A stretch of 64,000 nucleotides of DNA, from contig NC_133482.1 of assembly GCF_025370935.1 (NCBI RefSeq), positions 2,707,593-2,771,592 on the forward strand, given 5' to 3'. The notes under the pieces are model-generated. The model had not been told where the DNA came from, did no database searches, and saw nothing but the letters and a program-made list of their open reading frames with translations. A program made the position numbers and the translations under genes. This DNA comes from Choristoneura fumiferana (Eukaryota; Arthropoda; Insecta; Lepidoptera; Tortricidae). This document shows positions 1 to 8,960 of this stretch, piece by piece. Within the stretch, counting starts at the first letter, position 1. The number at the start of each line of letters is the position of its first letter.

Positions 1-135
1 TAAATCGCGTGACAATACAATAATCTAGTAGTGACATCCTGGTAGTCCTGCAGGATCGTCTCCGCAGGAAGGAACTCTTTAACTGTTAAATAGCATCGAC
101 TTGAAATTTGGTGTGCAAATGTAGTTTGGGTGACA
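1..135 (-). repeat. Dispersed repeat, inverted relative to a copy at 34.55 kb
   Basis: This stretch matches, in reverse orientation, sequence near 34545-34680. Both contain a block about a detected change in a TCCTGGTAG / CTACCAGGA arm, a GAACTCTTTAAC / GTTGAAGAGTTCC arm and a GTGACAATGCAA / TTGCATTGTCAC arm in the same order. I cannot assign the family. It continues off the left edge of the window, so its true length is unknown. Confidence 0.5.
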
Positions 136-471
136 ATGCAAGTACAGTCAACAAAAAGTACAGTCAGCAAAAAAAACTTGTATTAAAAATGTTTTTTTTT
201 TATGGTTAGGTTATTTAATCTGTGTCCTATTGACAATGTCTAATTAAAAGTAGCAAGTTACCTTTGTCGGTCCAAAATAGAATTCATTAGTAGAAGCCTT
301 GCGTGAATCTATCTATTATAAAATGCTTTGTCCTAAATTACTGACTGACGGATCAACGCACAGCCTAAACCGCTGATCGTAGAGACCTGAAACTTGGAGG
401 GTGTATTTTTTGTATGACGTAGGCATCCAATAAGAAAGAATATTACTATTAGGAATGTGTCTCCCCGTGTG
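136..471. other. Unassigned AT-rich stretch with a repeat remnant
   Basis: No coding signal is visible. Around 310-430 the text resembles the tail region of a common lepidopteran dispersed repeat (a TTATAAAATG motif followed by an ACTGACTGACGGATCAACGC-type block), but it is too decayed to place. The rest is AT-rich and unremarkable. Confidence 0.4.
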
Positions 472-680
472 GTGTCGGGTTAGAATTTACACCTCTCCAT
501 TTCTTTCGTGGATGTCGTAAGAGGCGACTGAGGATATAGGTTAAGGTGCTATTGTACCGTTTTTGGCAAACTTTAAACCTAAAATTGCTAAAAGTGGCTC
601 CGAAGCTCCGTTACAGTTTCGTGTGTCCTGCCGACCCCATTTGGGAGTACAGGCGTGATGTTTGTGTGCGTGTTTGAATT
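472..680 (+). repeat. Probable LINE 3' end fragment
   Basis: The stretch holds TTTCGTGGATGTCGTAAGAG followed by a block with CTAAAAGTGGCTCCG and CCCCATTTGGGAGTACAGGCG. The second block recurs at 23830-23910 with TGCTAAAAGTGGCTCCGGAAG and CCCCATTTGGGAATACAGGCG. From memory this arrangement is typical of 3' ends of lepidopteran non-LTR retrotransposons. No open frame remains. Confidence 0.5.
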
Positions 681-904
681 TTTGTCGTGTCAAAGTATAT
701 ATAATTATCCCAATGATATCACATAAGTGTTTTGGTCCAACAATTAATACCAGTAAGATTAACAGATTTAGCTCTGTCGTCGAGATTGCGTAATAACCCG
801 CTGCGGTTTGGTACGGGAGTGTTCAAGATATAGATTTAAACGCGCCTGATATTATTTACTCCGTTTAATTGTTAGCTGCGCAATTTCCATTTATTGATTT
901 AAAT

Positions 905-1032
905 CATCATCATCATCATCATCAGCCGGAAGACGTCCACTGCTGAACAAAGGCCTCCCCCTTAGAACGCCATAATGGACGACAACTTGCCACTTGCATC
1001 CACTGGTTTCCCGCAACTCTCACGATGTTGAT
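905..1032 (-). mobile_element. RTE-like LINE 3' end with (ATG)n tail, 5'-truncated
   Basis: Read on the minus strand this is the end of an RTE-like ORF followed directly by an (ATG)n tail; on the plus strand it appears as (CAT)n followed by CAGCCGGAAGACGTCCACTG. The same end recurs at 41640, 45724 and 54090. The last part shares its sequence with the 3' end of the (GAT)n SINE in this window. It is a dead truncated copy. Confidence 0.65.
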
Positions 1033-1259
1033 TTAAGTAAATAACATTCCTTATTAGTGACACCGTGAGCAGGTGATCCTCGGGAAGTTAGTAGGTAATT
1101 ACGGAATATAGAGGCCTAAATATTCTTGAGTCGAAATCTGCTGCTTAACTTTTTTTTCAATATTTCACATTTTAAAGCTTGGTATATACTTATCTTTATC
1201 ATACCCAATATACAAATATAATTCATTAATGCTGAAACATAAAATGATAATGCTGAAAC

Positions 1260-1690
1260 ATAAAATGATAAACTTTGTGCGTTCGTTTGTAGCTGTGTGT
1301 TGGGAGCTAAGTAATCTCTGGAACTGCAGAACCGAATTCAAAATTGTTTCATTAACAAACCTACTTCACTATCCCAGTTTAAGTTTATTTAGGAACCGTC
1401 TGTCTTTCCATCCTCATCCTCAGCATCTTGATGATTGGCAGTCTAGTACCGTGCGTTTTAAGCGAAACTTCTTTCCTCGCACGACGAAGATCTGGAATCA
1501 GCTTACTGCGGCAACATTCCCCTAGCGTTACAACTTAGGGTTCTTTAAAAAACGAGCCTACCAATTCCTAAAAGGGTCGGCAACGCACCTGTGATTCCTC
1601 TTGTGTTGCGGGTGTCCATGGGCGACGGTGATCCCTCTCCATCAGGTGACCCGTCTGCTCGGTTGCCCAATCATATATATTAAAAAAAAG
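1260..1690 (+). pseudogene. C-terminal fragment and 3' UTR of a non-LTR retrotransposon
   Basis: An open frame ending at 1525 carries FFPRTTKIWNQLTAATFP, a close match to the conserved end of jockey/CR1-type reverse transcriptase ORFs (pattern R-x-F-x-PRT-x-x-WN-x-L-P). After it the characteristic downstream part continues in a shifted frame (KGRQR in 1569-1590), then a 3' UTR with CATCAGGTGACCCGTCTGCT and a short A-run near 1681. Everything upstream of the C terminus is missing. The reading is family knowledge applied to visible motifs; a 5'-truncated, frameshifted, inactive copy fits. Confidence 0.65.
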
Positions 1691-2556
1691 GAAAGTTTAA
1701 GTTCCCGTCAAGTAGACGTGAAGTGTCACGTAACGAGTTAAGGTTTTCTGTCTCTGCCGATCGGCAGAGGTCCTCTCTAATTTGTTCTAAACCTATATAG
1801 TATACTGCTGGTTCAGAATAGGCGGGGAGCCACTAAAAGTGCGATGTGACCAGCTTATTGCCATTTCAGATAGCTAATGGGACCCCTGTAAAGAAGCGTT
1901 GCGGCTTGCTGCAACATTATGCTGTGTGGGGCACAATTTATACTATTCCATGTTTTTTTTTGAAGTATTATTTCCTCCTAATGTGTTTTATCTGTGTATC
2001 AAATATGTATAAAAAAATGTCTCTCTCTCTAATACGCTGAGATTATGCGCTGGCTTTGGTTTTCTGATTAATAACGTCGTTTCAGATCGATCCCTAATAG
2101 TAGGGGAGCCCAAGAGAGGATTTTGAGATTTACTCAAGCGCGTCAGATTTACTAAGGAAAGATAACTGGCATCCTGCTGAGTACCTCTACCATATAATAT
2201 AAGTCCTTTGTATAGGACAGTGCGTCTAGGACGGCCAATCAGATTAGTCAAAAAAAATACAATCGTCAGAGATACTAAAAAGCGTCAGATTAAGATCCTA
2301 CCTTAACAGAAACTCCGAGTATAGTTCTCTACATAGCTGGCTGAACATGTCCTTGCTAAATTTAATAGTAGCGGGATTATGAGTAACTCGAACAGCATTG
2401 GTGTAATTTAAGCTCTGCGGTTAGTACGGGCGTGTTCGAGCCTCGATTACGCGCGCTGGGTCTCATTGCGCAGTGATTGCGTTCGGTTGTTTGACCCACT
2501 CCATTAGCCGACTAGCCTCACCGCCGTGTAGCCAGTTAAAATGCTTATTTGATACT
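1691..2556. other. No recognisable gene; small palindrome only
   Basis: I see no supportable gene here. An 18-bp perfect palindrome, CTCTGCCGATCGGCAGAG, lies at 1752-1769. Short open frames at 1846-2040 and 1988-2251 overlap on opposite strands, have no family motif and lie in AT-rich sequence with a (TC)n run at 2020-2031, so I treat them as chance. Confidence 0.5.
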
Positions 2557-2603
2557 AGAATTTACACGCGGCTTCGCTTGTGTATACCATTAATTCTCGT
2601 AAT
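2557..2603 (+). repeat. 5' end of the ACTAG...GCGGCTTCGC repeat family, cut by a MITE
   Basis: ACTAGAATTTACACGCGGCT followed by TCGCTTG matches the start of the repeat at 14475 and related text at 36525. It stops where the MITE at 2604 begins, so the MITE probably inserted into it or the copy is truncated. Confidence 0.45.
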
Positions 2604-2784
2604 GAGGGCTAAAAGGCAGGCGAAATATCGATAGATGGCGGTAGAGAGGTTTTTTTGACGTTAAGTTCTTTGCAATGCAATTGGCTAATAAGTAAATGAG
2701 CTAGTTGTAAGCAAGACCATAACGTCAAAAAAACTTAACGATACTAACGCCATCTAGCGATATTTCGCCTATCTTTTAGCCCTC
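2604..2784. mobile_element. Palindromic MITE, GAGGGCTA family
   Basis: The two ends are inverted repeats: GAGGGCTAAAAGGCAGGCGA at 2604 and its near complement ending at 2784, with CGCCATCTA and TAGATGGCG blocks inside each arm. The element is flanked by AT on both sides, the same dinucleotide that flanks the related, longer element at 13744-14164. It has no coding capacity and would need transposase supplied in trans. I cannot name the superfamily. Confidence 0.7.
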
Positions 2785-2867
2785 ATTGAATAAATTACCA
2801 TACCTATTACACTTATTAATTTTTGCTTTTTTAATATTATTATAGATATATCTCTTTATGTATATTT

Positions 2868-3002
2868 AGCCGTGGTGGCCTAAGTATTATTGGTTTGACC
2901 TACGGCCTCTTAAGCAAAGGATCCTAAGTTAAAATCCGGGCTAAATTTTCAAAATTCATGTGCAAAATTACATTTGACATTACCACGAGATTTACGGTGA
3001 AG
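2868..3002 (+). mobile_element. Degenerate copy of the (GAT)n tRNA-derived SINE, 5' part
   Basis: It begins GCCGTGGTGGCCTAAG and continues with diverged text matching the tRNA-like head and first body section of the SINE at 17362. It stops within the body around TTTACGGTGAAG, so the 3' half is missing. Many substitutions and the insertion TATTATTGG after the A-box region indicate an old copy. Confidence 0.6.
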
Positions 3003-3510
3003 TACAGACATGTATATTTATATTTGTCATAATTTGATTTTGAAAAATTTTCCAAACATGACGTTTCCATGGACTCCAAAAAAAAATCAGTCTATTAGTA
3101 TGTTACTAAAACAGCATGTGAATATTTGAAGAATACACAATATTCCCATCTCCTAAGCAGCTCTTGGGACTACCCACGCAATCCGAAAGCTGTCAAAGAG
3201 CGCAAAGTTGAAATGTTGTGACAGATCACCTTTTGTCGCGCTCGCCATCAGTCATCCAGGCTGGAGAAAGTTACGGTATTTATCAGATTTCCATTTTAAG
3301 ATGTCGAGAGCACAAATATTAGACAATCATGACGGATTGCTGACAATACTGAAAAGATAAACATGTTTGACGAAAAACGCGGCGGTGTTAAGACATTTTG
3401 CGAGGGGATGTTGTGACGGAAGTATTACGAGTATAATATCTTCTTAGACGATTATACTTTTGATAAAGTGGCTGTGAGCGTCATTTGAGGATCAATAGTA
3501 AGGTTTAATT
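3003..3510. other. Unassigned non-coding stretch
   Basis: No gene, recognisable repeat or RNA was found. Composition is mixed, with a moderately GC-richer patch at 3165-3260 that contains no usable open frame. Confidence 0.4.
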
Positions 3511-3675
3511 GCTACTTATTTTAAAAATAGTCATTTCAAAAAGTGATAATTTTGAAAAAGTGGCCATTTTAATAAGCGGTCATTTTAAGAAGTAATAGAT
3601 TCAATAAGTTCGGTAGTATTAGATTCTATAAGTTAGTATTTTAAGAAGTTGTAATTTCAAGAAGTAGTAATTTCT
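3511..3675. repeat. Degenerate 16-bp tandem repeat
   Basis: About ten diverged units of roughly 16 bp run head to tail, consensus near GGTCATTTTAAGAAGT. Examples are GGTCATTTTAAGAAGT, AATAGATTCAATAAGT, TAGTATTTTAAGAAGT and TGTAATTTCAAGAAGT. Spacing is mostly 16, with 15-, 17- and one 24-bp interval. No protein is encoded. Confidence 0.65.
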
Positions 3676-3836
3676 GATGGTGGCTCTAAACCGCCGAAGA
3701 ACTTAATCCTTTTTTTCGAAGATGCTGCACTCTTGACTGAGTGGACCAGCGAATTTTCATGACAACTTTTTTTGAAGAATAATGTACTGGTTTCCCCCTG
3801 CCAATCCATGCCGCAGTAATAGAGACCGGAGTTCAT

Positions 3837-3969
3837 AGGGCTAATTATAACGAAATTCGAAAATCGAAGTTCGTGTCGTTCGGTTCCTTTGACACTTATA
3901 CTATTTAATACGAGAGTGAGAGGGACGGTACGATACCAACTTCGATTTTCAAATTTCGGAGTAGGCCCT
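3837..3969. mobile_element. Short MITE with inverted-repeat ends
   Basis: The left end AGGGCTAATTATAACGAAAT continues into TCGAAAATCGAAGTT; the right end reads AACTTCGATTTTC and closes with GTAGGCCCT, which is largely the reverse complement. Internal blocks also pair (TTCGGTTCCTTTGACA with GAGAGGGACGGTACG). It is 133 bp, AT-flanked and non-coding. The open frame 3657-3992 on the minus strand runs straight through it and has no motif. Confidence 0.6.
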
Positions 3970-4586
3970 CTGCTAGCTGCCCACTCGCACATCAGGTTTT
4001 TTGTATAGTTGATAATACACTTGGAGAAAAAGGTTGTTATAGTGATACATAGTAAACTTTTTTAAATCATACAAACAAAATGTTACAAGTTAATTAAACT
4101 ATTATGTTGAACCTACATCACAACTTACAATACCTATACTTAAGTATTATAAGGTTAAAAAGAAAAATACAATAGAAAGTATTCAGGCCGTCCACTTACC
4201 ATAAATGCCGGAGTGTTTCAGAGAGTGTTTTTTTTTTCGTCTGAATATTCGCAGCGTATGCCAAAACTTGCAAATAAAAGGTCGCATTTGGGTTTTTACT
4301 AATTCAGTGTCTACGTAAGTATATTTTTCAATATTAAATTACCTACTAGCTGTTGCTATCTGCATCTGTTTGCTGCGGAAATTTTGTACTTCTCCGGTTT
4401 AGTAAAGCAGTCTAATTTACTTAAGGGTAGTGTTATCATTACTATCGTCACCGCGTCAACAAACCGCAATGACAATTGTCACGTTGACGTGATATGAAAC
4501 GACAGGTTACATAGGACATTTGTCAGTAAATCTTGACATGAGTTTAAAGCCGTGTCAGGCGTGCGTTACAATCGTCATGTTTCTTG
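3970..4586. other. Unassigned stretch ending in a dispersed repeat block
   Basis: No gene is visible. The last part, about 4545-4594, is a dispersed repeat: GTGTCAGGCGTGCGTTACAA and the following GGTTAACA recur near 43947-43993. That second copy supplies the uninterrupted sequence used to define the insertion at 4595-5530. Confidence 0.5.
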
Positions 4587-4623
4587 GTTAACATCACAGA
4601 CCTTATATCAAGATAGACCTTAA

Positions 4624-5256
4624 CAGCCTTATTCATAAAAAATCTTTAATTGAGGCTTGATCGGTCTGTTACTTAGCAGACTGATTAAGCTTGTTAGACG
4701 GTTGTCAAGAAGTATGATTCATAAACGCTTGCTAGCAGTCTGCTAGTTGTTGAGCTGCTGATAGACGGATTAGACGCGTTATGTTGGCCATCTTGACAAA
4801 TCAAAGACAAAAATCGCCTCATCGATAATTAAAAAAAAAAATTACAGCAGTGACAGCAAATTAGCGGGAAAAAAATAAAAAGCGAGATGTTCCCGCCATT
4901 TCCGATCCGCATGTTTATGTTGTACCTAAGTGCAAAAATCCGTAATTATGTTAATCATCCTAATTTTATTTTTTCCATATTAATTGTTAGTAAAGTAGTA
5001 AAGTAGCAGTAATAAATACCTAATTTAGAGGATTTTTAAATACAAATTCCTGAAATTAAATTTTACTAGTTTTTGCTCTTGTCAAAGTCAGCTGTTCAAA
5101 CTTGTGGCGGCCATTTTGTGACTTAGCAGGGAGATAAAGGAGGGTCCACGGTACTCTAACTTTAGCAGAGCCTTGATAACTGATAACAGACGTTTATGAA
5201 TCAGCTTTTTAGCATCGAGCCTTCAAGGAGGCTCTAACTTTTTATGAATAAGGCTG
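4624..5256. mobile_element. Nested TAA-flanked element with ATTCATAAA inverted ends
   Basis: The termini CAGCCTTATTCATAAAAA and TTTTTATGAATAAGGCTG are inverted repeats, and TAA occurs immediately outside both (4621-4623, 5257-5259). Subterminal ATTCATAAACG and CGTTTATGAAT also pair, suggesting several transposase-binding sites. A 3-bp TAA/TTA duplication is what PIF/Harbinger elements generate, so I favour that superfamily, but no transposase is present to confirm it. The element is 633 bp and lies inside the hAT-like element. Confidence 0.6.
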
Positions 5257-5263
5257 TAAGAGT

Positions 5264-5460
5264 TTACCTACCTTGCGTGTAAAAAGTTTGATCCACGGTC
5301 AAAGTTTTGTCCGACCTAAATGCGCGATGCGCTTTGAAAAAGCCGCCCCTCGAGTCGCGGCGGCACGCCTTTGAATCGGTTCCTCGCGCCTTTGAATCGG
5401 TACCGTGCGGTCTTGATTTCCCATCACTAAATCTCGCTCGTGACGTCATCGTAGGTACGA
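5264..5460. other. CpG-rich patch within the hAT-like element
   Basis: This patch is clearly richer in C, G and CpG than its surroundings and contains an imperfect direct repeat of CGCCTTTGAATCGGT spaced about 20 bp. A 61-codon open frame on the minus strand (5264-5449) has a repetitive GTDSKA pattern caused by that repeat and no family match, so I do not call it a gene. It may be an internal part of the transposon. Confidence 0.4.
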
Positions 5461-5626
5461 AAAATTCGACACGCTAGGTTCTCATATAGTTTGAAGCGCT
5501 CTTTTCGTCTTTCTCGATATAAGGTCTGTGGTTAACATACACGTGTGTATTTAGAAAATGGCTCTGCGTGAAAGTATCAGTGGCGACAATTGACGTAACT
5601 GAGCGTGGTGAAGGACCTGCTGAACA

Positions 5627-5846
5627 TAGAATCCCCTAAAGAACGCTACAACGATCGCTCCTGCGACGCTTGCATCCATCGAACTCAAGCCATCAGTCTA
5701 TTTTGTAGAGGGTCTACCCACGCTGTGTCTGCGCTACGTGGTCGCCAATCAAGAACATATTAGCCCCAACGGCTATCGGTTCGTCGAGCAATGCGCCGCG
5801 TCCACAGCCACTTGAGTATAGCAATTCTTCCACACCCTATCAAATC
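5627..5846 (-). pseudogene. RTE-like LINE C-terminal fragment
   Basis: Translated on the minus strand this gives IARRTDSRWG, then a stop, then LDWRPR and further down QASQERSL. These match the conserved C-terminal tail of an RTE-like ORF (pattern AGHIARRTDxRWGxKVLEWRPR...) also seen at 23.6, 50.4 and 54.2 kb. Stops and missing sequence show a dead copy. Confidence 0.65.
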
Positions 5847-5944
5847 GATACAACTTAGGAGACTGAAAATTACAACAGTAACAAAAGGAAATTAAATAAA
5901 CGCAGTGAGAAAATGATATTACCAATAAAGGAGTATGCATGAGT

Positions 5945-6154
5945 CATCATCATCATCATCCCAGCCTATATACGTCCCACTGTTGGGCACAGGCCTCCTC
6001 TCAGAACAAGAGGGCTTGGGCCATAGTTCCCACGCGGGCCCAGTGCGGATTGGGAACTTCGCACGCACCATTGAATCGCTTCGCAGGATTGTGCAGGTTT
6101 CCTCACGATGTTTTCCTTCACCGCAAAGCTCGTGGTAAATTTCAAATGTAATGA
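5945..6154 (-). mobile_element. (GAT)n SINE, 5'-truncated, with 8-bp target duplication
   Basis: The minus strand matches the 3' two thirds of the SINE at 17362, ending in a (GAT)n tail that shows as (CAT)n at 5945. GCATGAGT flanks both ends (5937-5944 and 6155-6162). The tRNA-like head is missing, consistent with incomplete reverse transcription. Four overlapping open frames on both strands here are translations of the repeat. Confidence 0.8.
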
Positions 6155-6162
6155 GCATGAGT

Positions 6163-7252
6163 AAAATAGTTTTTTTCCATGGCGACCGAACTGCGGGTAT
6201 AGGTTTATAAAATTATATAAGTAACGCAAAAATGTGGACTTTGTGGACCCGTACTTGAGCAAATTTGAGAGTCCTGCATATAAACTGCTTCTTTAGTCAG
6301 CTCGATGTCATCGTTGCGAACCTTAGGATAATGCGGCCGGCGGCTCGGGGAGCGGTAACTTTAAAATCTAATGGTGATTTTGCAAGGTTTGCTGTATTTT
6401 GGTAAGTCCTATCCCTGGACCGGAGCGAGACAGCGGACGGGAGTGAAGAGGTAATCCGGAGCGGAGTTGTGAACTGCGGACTACATTTCCGTATTAAATT
6501 TACTGACCACTGAAAGGGGCTCAAAATTTAGTTGCAAGATTGGACGCTTTTACGTACATACATACATTACATACAATACACAGCAAGTTAAATAAAAGTT
6601 TGTAAAATGGAATCACTTTGATGTATCAAGCTGATGATAATGTCTAAAATTCAAACCTGTAATTCCTTGAAGCTGTGAAAAAAAAGCTGAAAAAAAAACG
6701 TCGTTTCGGTAGCTGTCTACTATCCATGCTAAACACCAGCGCAGACACTGCTGTTGCTCGATCCCTTCACAATATCTCTCCACCCGCAAAAATAATAAAT
6801 CAACTAATATAACTGGGTACTTAACTCAAGTTAAAAGATAAAATTGATTAGAATATTTCATTACAGTACTAAAAAGCCGCGGAAACTTTATGAATAAGAA
6901 CATAACGAGCAGTAAGGCGCGGTTAATGATCTTTTTTCTCCATCGCAGACAACATGGCGGATAGCCGGAGAATTCAGTGAAATAATCCAAGTAACGACGG
7001 TTTTGCTTACCAGATTTTTAAGTAAATTCACCAGCTAGATTAATTATTAGAATTTAAATTTTCTTTAGTTTATTACTGACAACAATTTTATTTCAAAATA
7101 AATCAACAAATTTGAAATTAAATATAAAGATTTCACTAAATTCTTCATAGAAGTTCGCACACATATACATTGTGGTTTTCCTATGAGTTGCATGGAGAAC
7201 ATCCGTGAAAAAGTTCACATCTCGAAATTTGGTGGTTCAGATTTAAGGATTG
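6163..7252. other. No recognisable gene
   Basis: A GC-richer section at 6300-6490 includes TTTTGGTAAGTCC, which resembles a splice donor, and a 75-codon open frame on the minus strand, but there is no family motif or matching acceptor I can defend. A second spot at 6940-6985 (TCGCAGACAACATGGCGG) looks like a splice acceptor followed by a start, but the frame stops after eight codons. The remainder is AT-rich. Confidence 0.4.
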
Positions 7253-7254
7253 TA

Positions 7255-8692
7255 CAGTCACGTCTAAAAGTATGTATACACAAAAAAAATTTAAAAATAT
7301 GTAGCCACACATTTTCATCATAAATATGTATCTATTACTGACACCAAAAAATTATATTCATTAAACTGTTTCAGTATTATGTAATCACAAAATGCTTCAG
7401 AAAGTTGCATACTTAAATAAATTCCATTTAAATGTATCCACCTCGTAGGCAAAAATAAGTTTACATGAATGGGTTCCATATACATATAACCACACCAATT
7501 TGGCAAATATGTGTATACGCCGTTTGATTCATAAATATGTATCCAGACTGCAACAACAAACCTTGTCTGACTGGCATAGAATCGTAAGTTGTATATTTAA
7601 CTGATTTGACAATTCACGAAAACAGTGCGGACTTGTCACTGCATACGTCTATCTCACGATTATTCTATGACGCACTTGACAGTCCTTAGATTGAATTGAC
7701 TTGTAAATATTGAGTATTTCAGTTTAGGGTCATTCTCAGAAAGGTGCACTAAGCATTTTTTGTTTTTATTTTAATTATATTGTTAATTGTTAGTGGTTTG
7801 TTGTTGCAAATTATAGATGCTTCAGTGGATCTGTCCTCAGTGGATGACCCGAACAATGATCGCTTTGGCTTAGTCGATATTAATGACCACTCTGGACGTT
7901 TCCAAGTATTTGGTGATCTTGATGGTGTATAAAAAATTAAATATATCCATACCAAATTTCATCCAGCTCACTCCAGTCAGTTCATCCCCCATTTTCTCCC
8001 CTTAAGGGTTGCTTTTGGAGATAAAAACTAAGTACCCTATGTTCAGCCCCTTGACAGTCGAAACCAGTCGGTTTCGACGTGATACCGGAACAGACAGAGT
8101 TACTTTCAATTCATCACTCCATAGTATAAAACAAAGACGCTTTTTTTGTCTGTACGCTTAGATCTTTCAAACTACGCAACGGATTTTGATGCGGTTTTCA
8201 CAAATAAATAGTGTGATTCACGGTGTCTATGTATACCGTAACCGTGTTGTGCCGGAACGGGTCACCAGTATATAATATTATTTTAATGTAGTATGGATTC
8301 GTAGTATGTATGTCCCTGCCCGCATGCAGGTTACGAAAGAGACAGACATGTAATCTTAACAAAACAGTAATTCTTCAAAACGAATCAAAATATCAAATCG
8401 TGTTTACATATTTATGAATCAAACGGCGAATACAAATATTTGCCACATTGGTGTGGTTATATGTATATGGAACCCATTCATGTATACTTTTTTTTGCCTA
8501 CGAGGTGGATACATTTAAATGGAATTTATTTAAGTATGCAACTTTCTGAAGCATTTTTGTGATTACATAATACTGAAAAAGTTTAGTGAATACAATTTTT
8601 TGGTGTCAGTAATAGATAAATATTTTTGATACAATGTATGACTACATATTTATGCAACCTTGTTTTTGTATACATATTTTTAGACGTGACTG
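7255..8692. mobile_element. Tc1/mariner-type element with ~285-bp terminal inverted repeats
   Basis: The element starts CAGTCACGTCTAAAA and ends TTTTAGACGTGACTG, with the TA dinucleotide on both sides (7253-7254, 8693-8694), as expected for Tc1/mariner insertion. The inverted repeats extend inward to about 7545 and from about 8405, with long stretches nearly identical, for example CCACCTCGTAGGCAAAAA and its complement. Recurrent AAATATGTATC-type motifs in each arm could be transposase sites. The interior, 7546-8404, has no transposase; open frames at 7318-7506 and 7749-7955 have no motif. It is therefore non-autonomous. The inside may also hold a nested repeat at 8140-8220 (CTACGCAACGGATTTTGATG). 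Confidence 0.75.
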
Positions 8693-8831
8693 TACCTATA
8701 TATTATTATTATGAACAATGCTAATTCCGAGAGAATATGAAAATAAAAAGTAGCCCATGTGTTATTTTAAAGATCCAACTAACTACGTACAAAAAAATAT
8801 TCAAATATATACCTACACGCCATGCAGTTTA

Positions 8832-8960
8832 GAAATTCAATGGTGTGTGTGAAGTTCCCAATCCGCACTGGACCCGAGTGGGAACTACGGCCCAAGCCCT
8901 CTCATTCTGAGAGGAGGCCTGTGCCCAGCAGTGGGACGTTATAGACTGGGATGATGATGA
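8832..8960 (+). mobile_element. (GAT)n SINE 3' fragment
   Basis: The sequence matches the last 125 bp of the SINE family, including GAAGTTCCCAATCCGCACTG and GGAGGCCTGTGCCCAGCAGT, and ends in GATGATGATGAT. The head and middle are absent. It is a 5'-truncated insertion. Confidence 0.75.

Larger units (their letters stand above)
4595..5530. mobile_element. hAT-like non-autonomous DNA transposon with 8-bp target duplication
   Basis: The ends are inverted repeats, CACAGACCTTATATC at 4595-4609 and GATATAAGGTCTGTG at 5516-5530. GTTAACAT lies directly outside both ends (4587-4594 and 5531-5538), an 8-bp target duplication. A related dispersed repeat at 43947-44070 reads through the site without the insertion, giving an independent empty site. 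An 8-bp duplication is a hallmark of the hAT superfamily, although other superfamilies with 8-bp duplications exist. No transposase is encoded. A second element sits inside at 4624-5256. Confidence 0.7.

Noticed and set aside
5919..6262. Five overlapping small proteins
   Set aside because: All are frames of one truncated SINE; the same translations reappear at 38.7 and 57.5 kb.
6940..6985. A splice acceptor followed by a start codon
   Set aside because: The frame ends after eight codons and no donor partner or family match is visible.
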